DNA of 64,000 bases, from NCBI GenBank assembly GCA_900544375.1, contig UQUZ01000001.1:62001-126000 (forward strand), in the 5' to 3' direction. The notes beneath the pieces were generated by a model. That model searched no databases. It was given only the letters and a program-made list of their open reading frames with translations, and was not told the DNA's origin. This stretch comes from an uncultured Oscillospiraceae bacterium (GTDB lineage: Bacteria > Bacillota > Clostridia > Oscillospirales > Acutalibacteraceae). Shown one piece after another: positions 16,532-24,598 of this stretch; the first letter of the stretch is position 1; each line of letters opens with the position of its first letter. The position numbers were made by a program, and so were the translations under genes.

Positions 16532-16577
16532 GCGGCCGGCCAGATCATTGATGATCTGGCCGGCCGCTGTTTTACTT
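16532..16577 (+). terminator. Perfect 36-base palindrome, possible second terminator
   Basis: Two 17-base arms (16532-16548 and 16551-16567) flank TG, followed by TGTTTTACTTTT. It lies between convergent genes. Each arm contains GGCCGGCC. Confidence 0.55.
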
Positions 16578-16668
16578 TTCACGAGGAGTAGAAATTGCTT
16601 CTGTGCTCAAATGTGCTCCATCATCGAACATCTAAGGCAATCACTTGGCGCATTTGCGGATTGTTTTC

Positions 16669-16935
16669 CTATTTTACCTCTTCCTCATCCAATGCAGCAA
16701 CCTGATTGCTACATCTTTCACAGATGGAAAGGCCATGCATGCTCACCAGAGAATCCTTTTCTCCACAAAAAAAGCAGGCAGAATCCAGCTTTTTGAGCAC
16801 TACCGTGCCATCATCCTGCGGGGAAAACTCTAAACGGACATTTTGAGCGATATCAAAGGCCTTGCGCATGGAAAGGGGAAGAAAAATCCCCCCTCGTTTA
16901 TCCACTTTACATATGGTGCTTTTGGAGCTTTCCAT
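16669..16935 (-). CDS. AbrB-family transition regulator with zinc ribbon
   Basis: 88 residues. An N-terminal SpoVT-AbrB swapped-hairpin DNA-binding domain (CKVDKRGGIFLPLSMRKAFDI) is joined to a C-terminal ribbon with CFFCG and CERC, likely binding zinc. Such proteins form dimers or tetramers and bind A+T-rich promoters. The start follows GGAGGGAG. It lies 54 bases downstream of a paralogue with the same layout, so the pair is probably one transcript. Confidence 0.85.
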   Translation of the reverse strand: MESSKSTICKVDKRGGIFLPLSMRKAFDIAQNVRLEFSPQDDGTVVLKKLDSACFFCGEKDSLVSMHGLSICERCSNQVAALDEEEVK

Positions 16936-16989
16936 AAGTGCTCCCTCCTTTATTGATGGCGCCGGCCCCGGCGCCCCTTAACCCTAGCT

Positions 16990-17241
16990 TTATTCCGCAT
17001 GTTTTTGCCGAAGCTCTGCGCGGCATGCAGCACAAACCGGAACGGAGTGAAATGTTTTCAGCCCCTCACCGCTGCCGCAAAAGAAGCAGGCCGGGATATA
17101 TCGCTGCACAATAATACGGTTTTCCTCTGCATGCATTTCCAAAGGATCCTGTTTTGCAAAACCGAGACGCTCCCGCAAGGATAACGGCAGAGATACGCGG
17201 CCAACCCGGTCAACCTTCCTAACAATATTAGTAGTAACCAT
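16990..17241 (-). CDS. AbrB-family transition regulator with zinc ribbon (paralogue)
   Basis: 83 residues from ATG 17241, which has AGGGGG at SD distance; the upstream ATG at 17259 overlaps that SD and is rejected. The AbrB domain reads RKVDRVGRVSLPLSLRERLGF, followed by CFFCGSGEG and CAAC. It is more canonical than its neighbour, which has KRGGIFLPLS at the same place. The two look like an old tandem duplication. Confidence 0.86.
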   Translation of the reverse strand: MVTTNIVRKVDRVGRVSLPLSLRERLGFAKQDPLEMHAEENRIIVQRYIPACFFCGSGEGLKTFHSVPVCAACRAELRQKHAE

Positions 17242-17381
17242 GTTTTTCCCCCTTTTCAAATGTTCTCCAAAATGAGAAAAGGAAATTTTCTCCTTTGTGC
17301 TCTAAATTACCGTAAAAGTATAGCATTTTCGGGCAAATTTGAGATAGGAATGTGAATAATCTTCAACATCAAGAAGGAAAT

Positions 17382-17419
17382 AAAAAAATCAGGCTATATC
17401 AAAAGCACCGATATAGCCT
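17382..17419 (-). terminator. Terminator of the flavin reductase-like gene
   Basis: AGGCTATATC and GATATAGCCT form a perfect 10-base stem. On the minus strand it is followed by GATTTTTTT. Confidence 0.9.
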
Positions 17420-17512
17420 GAAAAAGGGTATTTTGGGTATATTATCAATCGTTCCTTCCCTACGATGGAAGAATTGCGATTTTAATAGGAGGAAAAGCGT
17501 GATGACAATTTG

Positions 17513-18019
17513 TTATTTTTTAACAAGCACGCGTTCAATTGCTCCAACATACATACGGTGATAATCCTTGGCGGGATAACAAGATGGGTCGATCGATGGA
17601 TCAAGAAACCCAGCTGGGTCGAGATCTTGATACGCGACTTTCCGGCAGATAAATACCAGCTTTGCCTCTTCTATCGCGACAGCCGAGCCGAGAAAAAGGG
17701 GGGTTAGCCCAGCTTCCTTCGCCTTATCGATATCGCGGCCGGATTTGGAGCCGCATAAGGATAGCGCTTTTTTATACTCTTTCTCGAAAAAGCTCATGGT
17801 AAAATAATCTTCCCGCTCAATAAACTCATAGGTATAGCGCTGGGGGCGGATAAAAATCATTGCAACGTCCTTCCCCCAAAGCTCGCCGATTCCGCCCCAG
17901 CTGACTGTCATGGTATTCCACTTTTTTTGATCGCCTGCGGTGATAAGCGCCCATTCATCACGGATAAGCCGGATGGCATTTTCTTTTATCTCACGGATAT
18001 CGATTTCCTGAAATTGCAT
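17513..18019 (-). CDS. Flavin reductase-like FMN-binding protein
   Basis: 168 residues with the split-barrel flavin-reductase layout: WALITAGDQKKWNTMTVSWGG, then MIFIRPQRYTYEFIE and FTMSFF, GSKSGRD. Members bind FMN and either reduce free flavin or serve as small flavoproteins; the partner here is unknown. I start at ATG 18019, where AGAGGG lies about 10 bases upstream. It is transcribed alone and away from argG. Confidence 0.85.
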   Translation of the reverse strand: MQFQEIDIREIKENAIRLIRDEWALITAGDQKKWNTMTVSWGGIGELWGKDVAMIFIRPQRYTYEFIEREDYFTMSFFEKEYKKALSLCGSKSGRDIDKAKEAGLTPLFLGSAVAIEEAKLVFICRKVAYQDLDPAGFLDPSIDPSCYPAKDYHRMYVGAIERVLVKK

Positions 18020-18108
18020 CTGCAATCAACCCTCTTTCTTTTTCAATGAAATGATATTTTTCCATCCTATTATACGCGCTTTTTAATGAAATGATAAGTG
18101 CTAATCGG

Positions 18109-18137
18109 TTGAATTTTCCACTTCGTATCGGTATAAT
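18109..18137 (+). promoter_or_regulatory. Upstream promoter for the arg operon
   Basis: TTGAAT at 18109 and TATAAT at 18132 are 17 bases apart, giving a leader of about 170 bases before argG. Confidence 0.65.
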
Positions 18138-18229
18138 GAGAAAGAGAAAATCGTGGAGGAGGATTTTTTACCAAAATATATTTATAGGTTGAGATAGAGT
18201 TGGTAAAATGTACGAACCTCTAGAATAAG

Positions 18230-18243
18230 CGAATATTTATGCA
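18230..18243 (+). promoter_or_regulatory. Possible ArgR operator (ARG box)
   Basis: CGAATATTTATGCA matches the TGAATWWWWATTCA ARG-box consensus at 12 of 14 positions and ends 8 bases before the -35 of the proximal arg promoter. Two further TGAAT half-sites lie near 18260 and 18281. ArgR itself is not in the window. Confidence 0.5.
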
Positions 18244-18251
18244 AAAAATTC

Positions 18252-18279
18252 TTGAAAAAATGAATATTAGGTGTATAAT
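18252..18279 (+). promoter_or_regulatory. Proximal promoter of the arg operon
   Basis: TTGAAA at 18252 and TGTATAAT (TATAAT at 18274) have 16-base spacing, 34 bases before argG. Confidence 0.82.
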
Positions 18280-18313
18280 CTTGAATAAAGAAATCCGTTA
18301 GGAGGCAATTAAA

Positions 18314-19540
18314 ATGGGTGATATTAAGAAAGTGGTGCTCGCATATTCCGGCGGTTTGGATACGTCGATCATCATTCCTTGGCTGAAGGAAAACTATGAT
18401 AACTGCGAGGTGATCGCCGTATCTGGAGACGTGGGGCAGGGAACCGAGCTTGACGGCCTGGAGGAAAAAGCGAAAAAAACCGGCGCTTCCAAGCTCTATA
18501 TCGCAGATTTAAAAAAAGAGTTTGTCGAGGATTATATCTTCCCGACGCTTAAGGCGGGCGCTGTTTATGAAAAGGATTATCTGCTGGGCACCTCTTTCGC
18601 CCGTCCTTTAATCGCCAAACGGCTGGTTGAGATCGCTTTGGCAGAGGGTGCGGATGCGATTTGCCACGGCTGCACGGGCAAGGGCAACGACCAAGTTCGA
18701 TTTGAGCTGGCGATCAAAAAGTTTGCGCCGGGCATGAAGATCATTGCTCCCTGGCGGATTTGGGATCTCAAATCCCGCGAAGAGGAGATCGAGTATGCAG
18801 AAGCGCACAATATCCCGTTGAAAATTAACCGTGAAACCAATTATTCTAAGGATAAAAACCTCTGGCATCTCTCTCATGAGGGATTGGATTTGGAGGATCC
18901 GGCCAACGAGCCGCAGTATAACAAGCCAGGTTTCCTGGAGATGTGCGTCTCCCCGGAGCAGGCGCCCGATGAGCCCACCTATGTGACGATTCACTTTGAA
19001 AAGGGCGTGCCTACAATGCTCAACGGCAAAACGCTCGACGGCGTGAGCATGATTGAAACGCTCAATCAGATTGGCGGCGCAAACGGCATCGGCCTTGCGG
19101 ATATCGTGGAAAACAGGCTCGTGGGTATGAAATCCCGCGGCGTGTATGAAAATCCGGGCGGAGCAATCCTGTACCGTGCGCACGAGGTGCTCGAGACGAT
19201 TACGCTTGACCGTGATACGCAGCACTACAAAGAGCTGATCGCGCAGAAATATGCAGAGCTTGTCTATTTTGGCCAGTGGTTCACCCCTCTGCGCGAGGCG
19301 CTGGACGCGTTTGTAGATAGCACGCAGCAAACGGTCACGGGTGACGTAAAGCTCAAGCTCTACAAGGGCAATATGATCAATGCGGGCGTCACCTCCCCGT
19401 ATTCCCTCTACAGTGAGGCGTTCGCAACCTTTGATGAGGATGACGTATATAATCAGAAGGATTCTGAGGGCTTTATCAACCTCTTCGGCCTTCCGATTAA
19501 AGTGAAGGCAATTCTCGACGCGGAGCGCGAGGGTAAATAA
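18314..19540 (+). CDS. argG: Argininosuccinate synthase
   Basis: 408 residues, full length. The ATP-pyrophosphatase loop is at the start (VVLAYSGGLDTSIIIPWL), and the citrulline/aspartate site includes DAICHGCTGKGNDQVRFE. It joins citrulline to aspartate using ATP. ATG 18314 follows TTAGGAGGC. It is the first gene of an eight-gene operon that runs to argF. In this operon the last two enzymes of the pathway (argG, argH) come first. Confidence 0.97.
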   Translation: MGDIKKVVLAYSGGLDTSIIIPWLKENYDNCEVIAVSGDVGQGTELDGLEEKAKKTGASKLYIADLKKEFVEDYIFPTLKAGAVYEKDYLLGTSFARPLIAKRLVEIALAEGADAICHGCTGKGNDQVRFELAIKKFAPGMKIIAPWRIWDLKSREEEIEYAEAHNIPLKINRETNYSKDKNLWHLSHEGLDLEDPANEPQYNKPGFLEMCVSPEQAPDEPTYVTIHFEKGVPTMLNGKTLDGVSMIETLNQIGGANGIGLADIVENRLVGMKSRGVYENPGGAILYRAHEVLETITLDRDTQHYKELIAQKYAELVYFGQWFTPLREALDAFVDSTQQTVTGDVKLKLYKGNMINAGVTSPYSLYSEAFATFDEDDVYNQKDSEGFINLFGLPIKVKAILDAEREGK

Positions 19541-19663
19541 GGGATTCCATGCAATCAATGATGTGATGAGAGCATAGGGGCGGGCACTTGCAGAAGCTTT
19601 TTTCTGCGGCACGCCCTTATGGCGATTCTGCCAGCAGCGGGATCGGGAAAGGATGGCGCAGCA

Positions 19664-21043
19664 ATGAAACTGTGGACGGGCCGCTTTTCCAAGGAGGCCG
19701 ATCAAAAAACAAATGATTTCAATTCTTCCATCTCCTTTGACAGCCGGATGTATCAGCAAGATCTGCAAGGGAGTATGGCGCATGCCACCATGCTTTGTGC
19801 CTGCGGGATCATCAGCGAGAAGGATCGGGATGAAATCCTTGGCGGGTTGCAGGGGATCCTTGCGGATATTCAAAGCGGGAAACTGGCGATTGATCCCGAT
19901 GCGGAAGATATCCACACCTTTGTGGAGGCGGAGCTTACCGCCCGCATCGGCGAGGCGGGCAAGCGCCTTCATACCGCACGCAGCAGAAACGACCAGGTCG
20001 CGCTCGATCTCAGGCTTTATCTGCGCGATGCGTGTGATGCACTTTCAGCGCAGGTGAAGGAGCTGGTTTTGGTGCTCTGCCAAAAAGCGCAGGAGCATGC
20101 CGGCACGGTTATGCCGGGCTATACGCATCTACAGCGTGCTCAGCCGATCACCTTCGGCCACCATTTAATGGCCTATGCAGAGATGTTCCAGCGTGATCTT
20201 GGCCGGATTGCGGATGCGAAAACGCGCATGGATGTCTGTCCGCTTGGCTCCGGCGCATTGGCTGGCACCACCTACCCGATCGACCGGGCCCAGTCTGCTT
20301 CTCTGCTTGGATTTTCTGCCGTTTCGCAAAATTCATTGGACGGCGTATCCGATCGGGATTACTGCATTGAGCTCGCTTCGGCGCTGGCCATTCTCATGAT
20401 GCACCTCTCCCGCTTTTCCGAGGAAATTGTGATGTGGTGCTCCTGGGAGTTCAAGTTTATTGAGCTGGACGACGCTTTTTCTACCGGCTCCAGTATCATG
20501 CCGCAGAAAAAAAACCCGGATATTGCCGAGCTTGTGCGCGGCAAAGCTGGCCGCGTGTTTGGCGATGTGATGACGCTGCTGGCGGTGATGAAAAGCCTGC
20601 CGCTGGCCTATAATAAGGATATGCAGGAGGATAAGGACGCGATCTTCGATGCGTTCGATACCGTGAAGCTTTGCCTGACAGCCTTCATCCCGATGGTTGA
20701 CACGATGACGGTGCTGCCGCAAAATATGCGCAAGGCCGCTGCCGGCGGTTTTATCAACGCAACAGATTGTGCGGATTTCCTGGTGGGAAAGGGCCTGCCC
20801 TTCCGAGATGCCTACAAGGCAACAGGAGAGCTGGTGGCCCGCTGTATCCGCGAGGGCTTAACGTTGGAAACGCTGCCGCTGGAAGCCTATAGAGAAGTGT
20901 GCGAGCTCTTCGACGAAGGCGTGTATGAGGCGATCTCCCTGGAAAAATGCGTGTCCGACCGCACGCCGCTGGGCGGCCCTGCGCCGGAAAATGTACGCGC
21001 GCAGGCAGAGCGCGTGCGGGCTTTGATGCAGAAAGGCGAATAA
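19664..21043 (+). CDS. argH: Argininosuccinate lyase
   Basis: 459 residues of the fumarase/aspartase superfamily. The signature loop GSSIMPQKKNPDIAELVRGK is intact, as are HTARSRNDQVALDLRLYLR and YTHLQRAQPITFGHH. It splits argininosuccinate into arginine and fumarate. I start at ATG 19664 behind GGGAAAGGATGG; the frame's earlier ATG lacks an SD. It lies 123 bases after argG and 14 bases before argC. Confidence 0.97.
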   Translation: MKLWTGRFSKEADQKTNDFNSSISFDSRMYQQDLQGSMAHATMLCACGIISEKDRDEILGGLQGILADIQSGKLAIDPDAEDIHTFVEAELTARIGEAGKRLHTARSRNDQVALDLRLYLRDACDALSAQVKELVLVLCQKAQEHAGTVMPGYTHLQRAQPITFGHHLMAYAEMFQRDLGRIADAKTRMDVCPLGSGALAGTTYPIDRAQSASLLGFSAVSQNSLDGVSDRDYCIELASALAILMMHLSRFSEEIVMWCSWEFKFIELDDAFSTGSSIMPQKKNPDIAELVRGKAGRVFGDVMTLLAVMKSLPLAYNKDMQEDKDAIFDAFDTVKLCLTAFIPMVDTMTVLPQNMRKAAAGGFINATDCADFLVGKGLPFRDAYKATGELVARCIREGLTLETLPLEAYREVCELFDEGVYEAISLEKCVSDRTPLGGPAPENVRAQAERVRALMQKGE

Positions 21044-21057
21044 AAAGGAGACTATTT

Positions 21058-22092
21058 ATGATAAAAATAGGTATCATCGGCGCCACCGGCTATGCGGGCG
21101 TTGAGCTGATCCGGATTTTGTTAAATCATCCGCAGGCGGAACTTGCGGCCGTCAGCTCGGTTAGCTTTGAGGGAAAGGCGGTTAGCGAGGTGTACCCCTC
21201 CCTTTACGGGCTGTGCGATCTGCCTTGCTGCTCCGCGCAGGAGGCGATCGAGAAGAGCGACGTTATCTTCGCCTGTGTGCAGCATGGAATTTCACAGGAA
21301 TTCGCGGCGCAGTGCGCGGAGAAGGATGTGGCCTTTATTGATCTCGGCGCGGATTTCCGTCTGAAGGAAGAATCGGATTATGCGCAGTGGTACGGCGGGG
21401 CCTATACGCATCAGGAGCTGCATAGCCAGGCAGTTTATGCGCTGCCGGAGCTGTTTCGGGCGGAGATACAAAAGGCCCGAATCCTTGCAAACCCTGGCTG
21501 TTACCCCACCAGCGTGGCACTGGGGCTTGCGCCCGCTCTGCGGGAAGGGCTCATCGAGCCGCAGGGGATTGTGATCGATTCGAAATCCGGCGTGACAGGC
21601 TCCGGCCGTTCCCCCAGTGAGACGGCGCATTTTCCTAATTGTAATGAGGCGTTCTCCCCTTATAAGATTGCGGCGCACCGCCACACGCCGGAGATCGAGC
21701 AGACGCTCTCCAGCGTGGCCGGTGAAAAGCTCCAGGTTGTGTTTGTGCCGCACCTGCTGCCGCTCAACCGGGGGATTATCTCTACGATGTATGCCCGCCT
21801 GAAGGAGGGCGTAACACAAGCGAAGCTGCGCGAGGCCTACCAAAATGCTTATCATGCTGAGCGGTTCGTCCGTGTGCTGGATGCGGGGAAAACCGCAAAC
21901 CTGCGCAATGTGCGGTGCAGCAATTTTTGCGATATTTCTCTGCACCTTGATCCCAGGACGGGGACGCTGATCGTCGTTTCCGCGCTTGATAATATGGTCA
22001 AGGGCGCGGCTGGTCAGGCGGTGCAGAATATGAACCTGCTGTTTGGCCTGCCGGAGGATACGGGGCTTCATATGATTCCCACCTGTTTTTAA
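21058..22092 (+). CDS. argC: N-acetyl-gamma-glutamyl-phosphate reductase
   Basis: 344 residues. The NADPH-binding GIIGATGYAGVELIRIL is at the start, and the catalytic cysteine is Cys148 in NPGCYPTS. It reduces acetylglutamyl phosphate to the semialdehyde, the third step of ornithine synthesis. ATG 21058 follows AAAAGGAG. The gap to argH is only 14 bases, so the genes are co-transcribed. Confidence 0.97.
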   Translation: MIKIGIIGATGYAGVELIRILLNHPQAELAAVSSVSFEGKAVSEVYPSLYGLCDLPCCSAQEAIEKSDVIFACVQHGISQEFAAQCAEKDVAFIDLGADFRLKEESDYAQWYGGAYTHQELHSQAVYALPELFRAEIQKARILANPGCYPTSVALGLAPALREGLIEPQGIVIDSKSGVTGSGRSPSETAHFPNCNEAFSPYKIAAHRHTPEIEQTLSSVAGEKLQVVFVPHLLPLNRGIISTMYARLKEGVTQAKLREAYQNAYHAERFVRVLDAGKTANLRNVRCSNFCDISLHLDPRTGTLIVVSALDNMVKGAAGQAVQNMNLLFGLPEDTGLHMIPTCF

Positions 22093-22140
22093 AATACGGC
22101 AGGCCGGAAGGCTGCCGTTCAGGAAAGGATGGAACCTGCC

Positions 22141-22425
22141 ATGAAAAAAAGACAATGGGCCGCAATTGTTTTGCTGGTGCTCTGCATGCTGTTTTTGCTG
22201 GGTGGCTGCGTGCCGCACCGAGTGGCTTCCGCAGATGCCGCCGGTTTCTTCACAGGCATCTGGCACGGCTGGATCGCGCCGGTTTCCCTGGTGCTCTCCC
22301 TGTTTGGCGATTATCAGATCTATGAGGCAAACAACACGGGTTTTTTCTACAACTTAGGCTTTTATATGGCGATTATCAGCGGGTTCGGCGGCCTTGCGCT
22401 GTTCCGCAGGAAGCATAAGGATTAA
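22141..22425 (+). CDS. Small lipoprotein-like membrane protein inside the arg operon
   Basis: 94 residues. A lysine-led signal with a hydrophobic core ends in LLGGCV, a lipobox. Then come SADAAGFFTGIWHGWIAPVSL, a second hydrophobic stretch and a terminal helix followed by RRKHKD. I recall similar small proteins in many Gram-positive genomes but know no function. ATG 22141 has GGAAAGG upstream. It sits 48 bases after argC and 26 bases before argJ, so it must be co-expressed with arginine synthesis. It is not an arginine enzyme. Confidence 0.75.
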   Translation: MKKRQWAAIVLLVLCMLFLLGGCVPHRVASADAAGFFTGIWHGWIAPVSLVLSLFGDYQIYEANNTGFFYNLGFYMAIISGFGGLALFRRKHKD

Positions 22426-22451
22426 CCTAGGCAGGAAGGATGGTTCTATCA

Positions 22452-23675
22452 ATGGTAACATGCTCATTTATCCCCGGTGGGGTTGCCGCGGCAAAAGGCT
22501 TTACTGCGGCAGGCGTTCACTGTGGAATTCGAAAAAACAAATCGAAGCGCGACCTCGCGTTGATTTCAGCGGACTGCCTGTGCAATGCAGCCGCCGTTTA
22601 CACGCAGAACTTGGTGTGCGGCGCGCCAGTCACCGTGACGAAGCAGAACTTGGCGGATGGCAAAGCGCGCGCCGTGGTGTGCAACAGCGGCATTGCAAAC
22701 ACCTGCAATGCAGATGGCGTTGAAAAAGCGCGGGGCATGTGTGAAATCACGGCCAAGGCGCTTGGGATCGCTCCAACGGACGTCATTGTAGCCTCCACGG
22801 GAGTGATTGGCCAACCGCTTGACCTCAGCCCGGTGGAGCAGGGGATGCCGCAGCTGATCGGGGAACTCTCCAAGGCGGGCTCCGACCATGCGGCACAGGC
22901 GATCATGACGACGGATACCCGTAAAAAAGAATTTGCACTTACCTTTATGCTCGGCGGTAAAGGATGCACCATCGGGGCAATCTCAAAAGGCTCCGGCATG
23001 ATCCATCCCAATATGGCGACCATGCTCTGCTTTATTACGACGGACGTGGCGATCTCAACCCCGATGCTCCAAAAGGCGCTGTCGGCTGCGGTGGCGGACA
23101 GCTTCAATATGCTCAGCATTGACGGCGACACCTCAACCAATGACATGGCCTGCATTCTGGCCTCCGGCAAGGCGGAGAACCGGGAGATCGTTTCGGAGAA
23201 TGAGGATTTTGCGCTGTTTACACAGATGCTTTCCACCCTCCTCATCCGCATTGCGCGGGAGATGGCGCGCGACGGCGAAGGCGCGACGAAGCTGGTGATA
23301 TGCGAGGTCAGCGGCGCAAAGGACCAGGACACCGCCCGCACGGTGGCAAAAAGCGTGATCTGTTCTTCGCTTGTGAAAACGGCGATGTTCGGCGCGGACG
23401 CAAACTGGGGCCGTGTGCTGTGCGCGATGGGGTATGCGGGCGCGGAGATTGATGTGACGAAGGCGGATGTATCGTTCGCCTCCCCCGCAGGGCGTGTGGA
23501 GGTATGCCAGAACGGAGCGGGCATTCCCTTCAGCGAAGAGCGGGCGAAGCAAGTCCTCCTGGAGGAGGAAATCAAGATCGATGTGCGCCTGCACGACGGC
23601 GAGGCGCATGCGGAGGCTTTTGGATGCGACCTGACATACGATTATGTGAAAATCAACGGGGATTACCGCACCTAA
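22452..23675 (+). CDS. argJ: Bifunctional glutamate N-acetyltransferase / ornithine acetyltransferase
   Basis: 407 residues. The self-cleavage and nucleophile region KGSGMIHPNMATML is intact with Thr190, and STGVIG lies upstream. ArgJ moves the acetyl group from acetylornithine to glutamate, and many versions also use acetyl-CoA, which would explain the absence of argA and argE here. I start at ATG 22452 since AGGAAGG is at the right distance; ATG 22440 lies inside that SD. Confidence 0.97.
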   Translation: MVTCSFIPGGVAAAKGFTAAGVHCGIRKNKSKRDLALISADCLCNAAAVYTQNLVCGAPVTVTKQNLADGKARAVVCNSGIANTCNADGVEKARGMCEITAKALGIAPTDVIVASTGVIGQPLDLSPVEQGMPQLIGELSKAGSDHAAQAIMTTDTRKKEFALTFMLGGKGCTIGAISKGSGMIHPNMATMLCFITTDVAISTPMLQKALSAAVADSFNMLSIDGDTSTNDMACILASGKAENREIVSENEDFALFTQMLSTLLIRIAREMARDGEGATKLVICEVSGAKDQDTARTVAKSVICSSLVKTAMFGADANWGRVLCAMGYAGAEIDVTKADVSFASPAGRVEVCQNGAGIPFSEERAKQVLLEEEIKIDVRLHDGEAHAEAFGCDLTYDYVKINGDYRT

Positions 23676-23730
23676 TAGGGCGGTAAAGGAGAAATAAGAG
23701 GACGGTTTTAAAAAGAGGGTGGCGGCACAT

Positions 23731-24585
23731 ATGGAGATATCCAATTTTGAGCGCTCGCAGGTGTTGGTGCAGGCGCTTCCATATATCCAGAAATATTATC
23801 AGAAAACGATTGTCATCAAATATGGTGGCAATGCAATGATTAACGAGGGGCTCAAGGACGCTGTGATGACGGATATCGTCCTGCTCTCCCTTGTAGGAAT
23901 CCATGTGGTGCTCGTTCATGGCGGCGGCCCGGAGATTAACGCTATGCTCGACCGGCTGGGCAAGGAAAGCCGCTTTGTGGGAGGGCTGCGCTATACGGAT
24001 CGGGAAACCATGGACGTGGTGCAGATGGTGCTCGCGGGCAAGGTCAATAAGGATCTCGTGCAGCTGCTCGGCGCGCACGGCGGCAAGGCGTTGGGGTTAT
24101 GCGGGCTGGACGGCGGTATGATCCGCGCGGTGAAGCATTCAGGCGAGGATCTCGGCTTCGTAGGCGAAATTGAGAGCGTTGACGTAACGCCGATCAACGA
24201 TGCGTTAAAGACCGGCTATATCCCCGTCATCTCCACCATTGGCGGCGGATATGGGGAGGATGTTTATAATATTAACGCCGATACGGCAGCGGCACGCATC
24301 GCGGCCTGCCTGCATGCGGAAAAACTGCTGCTGATGACGGATGTGCGCGGCCTCCTGCGGGATAAGGAGGATGAGGGAACGCTCATTCCGGTCGTCAACG
24401 TCAGCGATGTGCCGGGGCTGAAGAACCAGGGCATCATTTCCGGCGGCATGATCCCCAAGATCGAGTGCTGTGTGGAAGCAGTGCGGCGCGGCGTGCACCG
24501 CACCCATATTGTGGACGGGCGCATCCCGCATTCCCTGCTCATCGAGCTGTTTTCCGATGAAGGGGTAGGAACGATGTTTATCTAA
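23731..24585 (+). CDS. argB: Acetylglutamate kinase
   Basis: 284 residues of the amino-acid kinase fold: the ATP-site glycine loops IKYGGNAMI and VLVHGGGPEIN, and NADTAAARIA near the middle. It phosphorylates N-acetylglutamate, often the step inhibited by arginine. The N-terminal extension (about 15 residues before YIQKYY) is of the type seen in arginine-sensitive enzymes. ATG 23731 is preferred; GTG 23719 is possible. Confidence 0.96.
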   Translation: MEISNFERSQVLVQALPYIQKYYQKTIVIKYGGNAMINEGLKDAVMTDIVLLSLVGIHVVLVHGGGPEINAMLDRLGKESRFVGGLRYTDRETMDVVQMVLAGKVNKDLVQLLGAHGGKALGLCGLDGGMIRAVKHSGEDLGFVGEIESVDVTPINDALKTGYIPVISTIGGGYGEDVYNINADTAAARIAACLHAEKLLLMTDVRGLLRDKEDEGTLIPVVNVSDVPGLKNQGIISGGMIPKIECCVEAVRRGVHRTHIVDGRIPHSLLIELFSDEGVGTMFI

Positions 24586-24598
24586 GAAAGGCGATCCT

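Noticed and set aside
18136..18195. Arginine-rich leader peptide (MRKRKSWRR...) before argG
   Set aside because: Its ATG overlaps the -10 of the upstream promoter, so that transcript would begin after the start codon; no attenuator hairpins follow.
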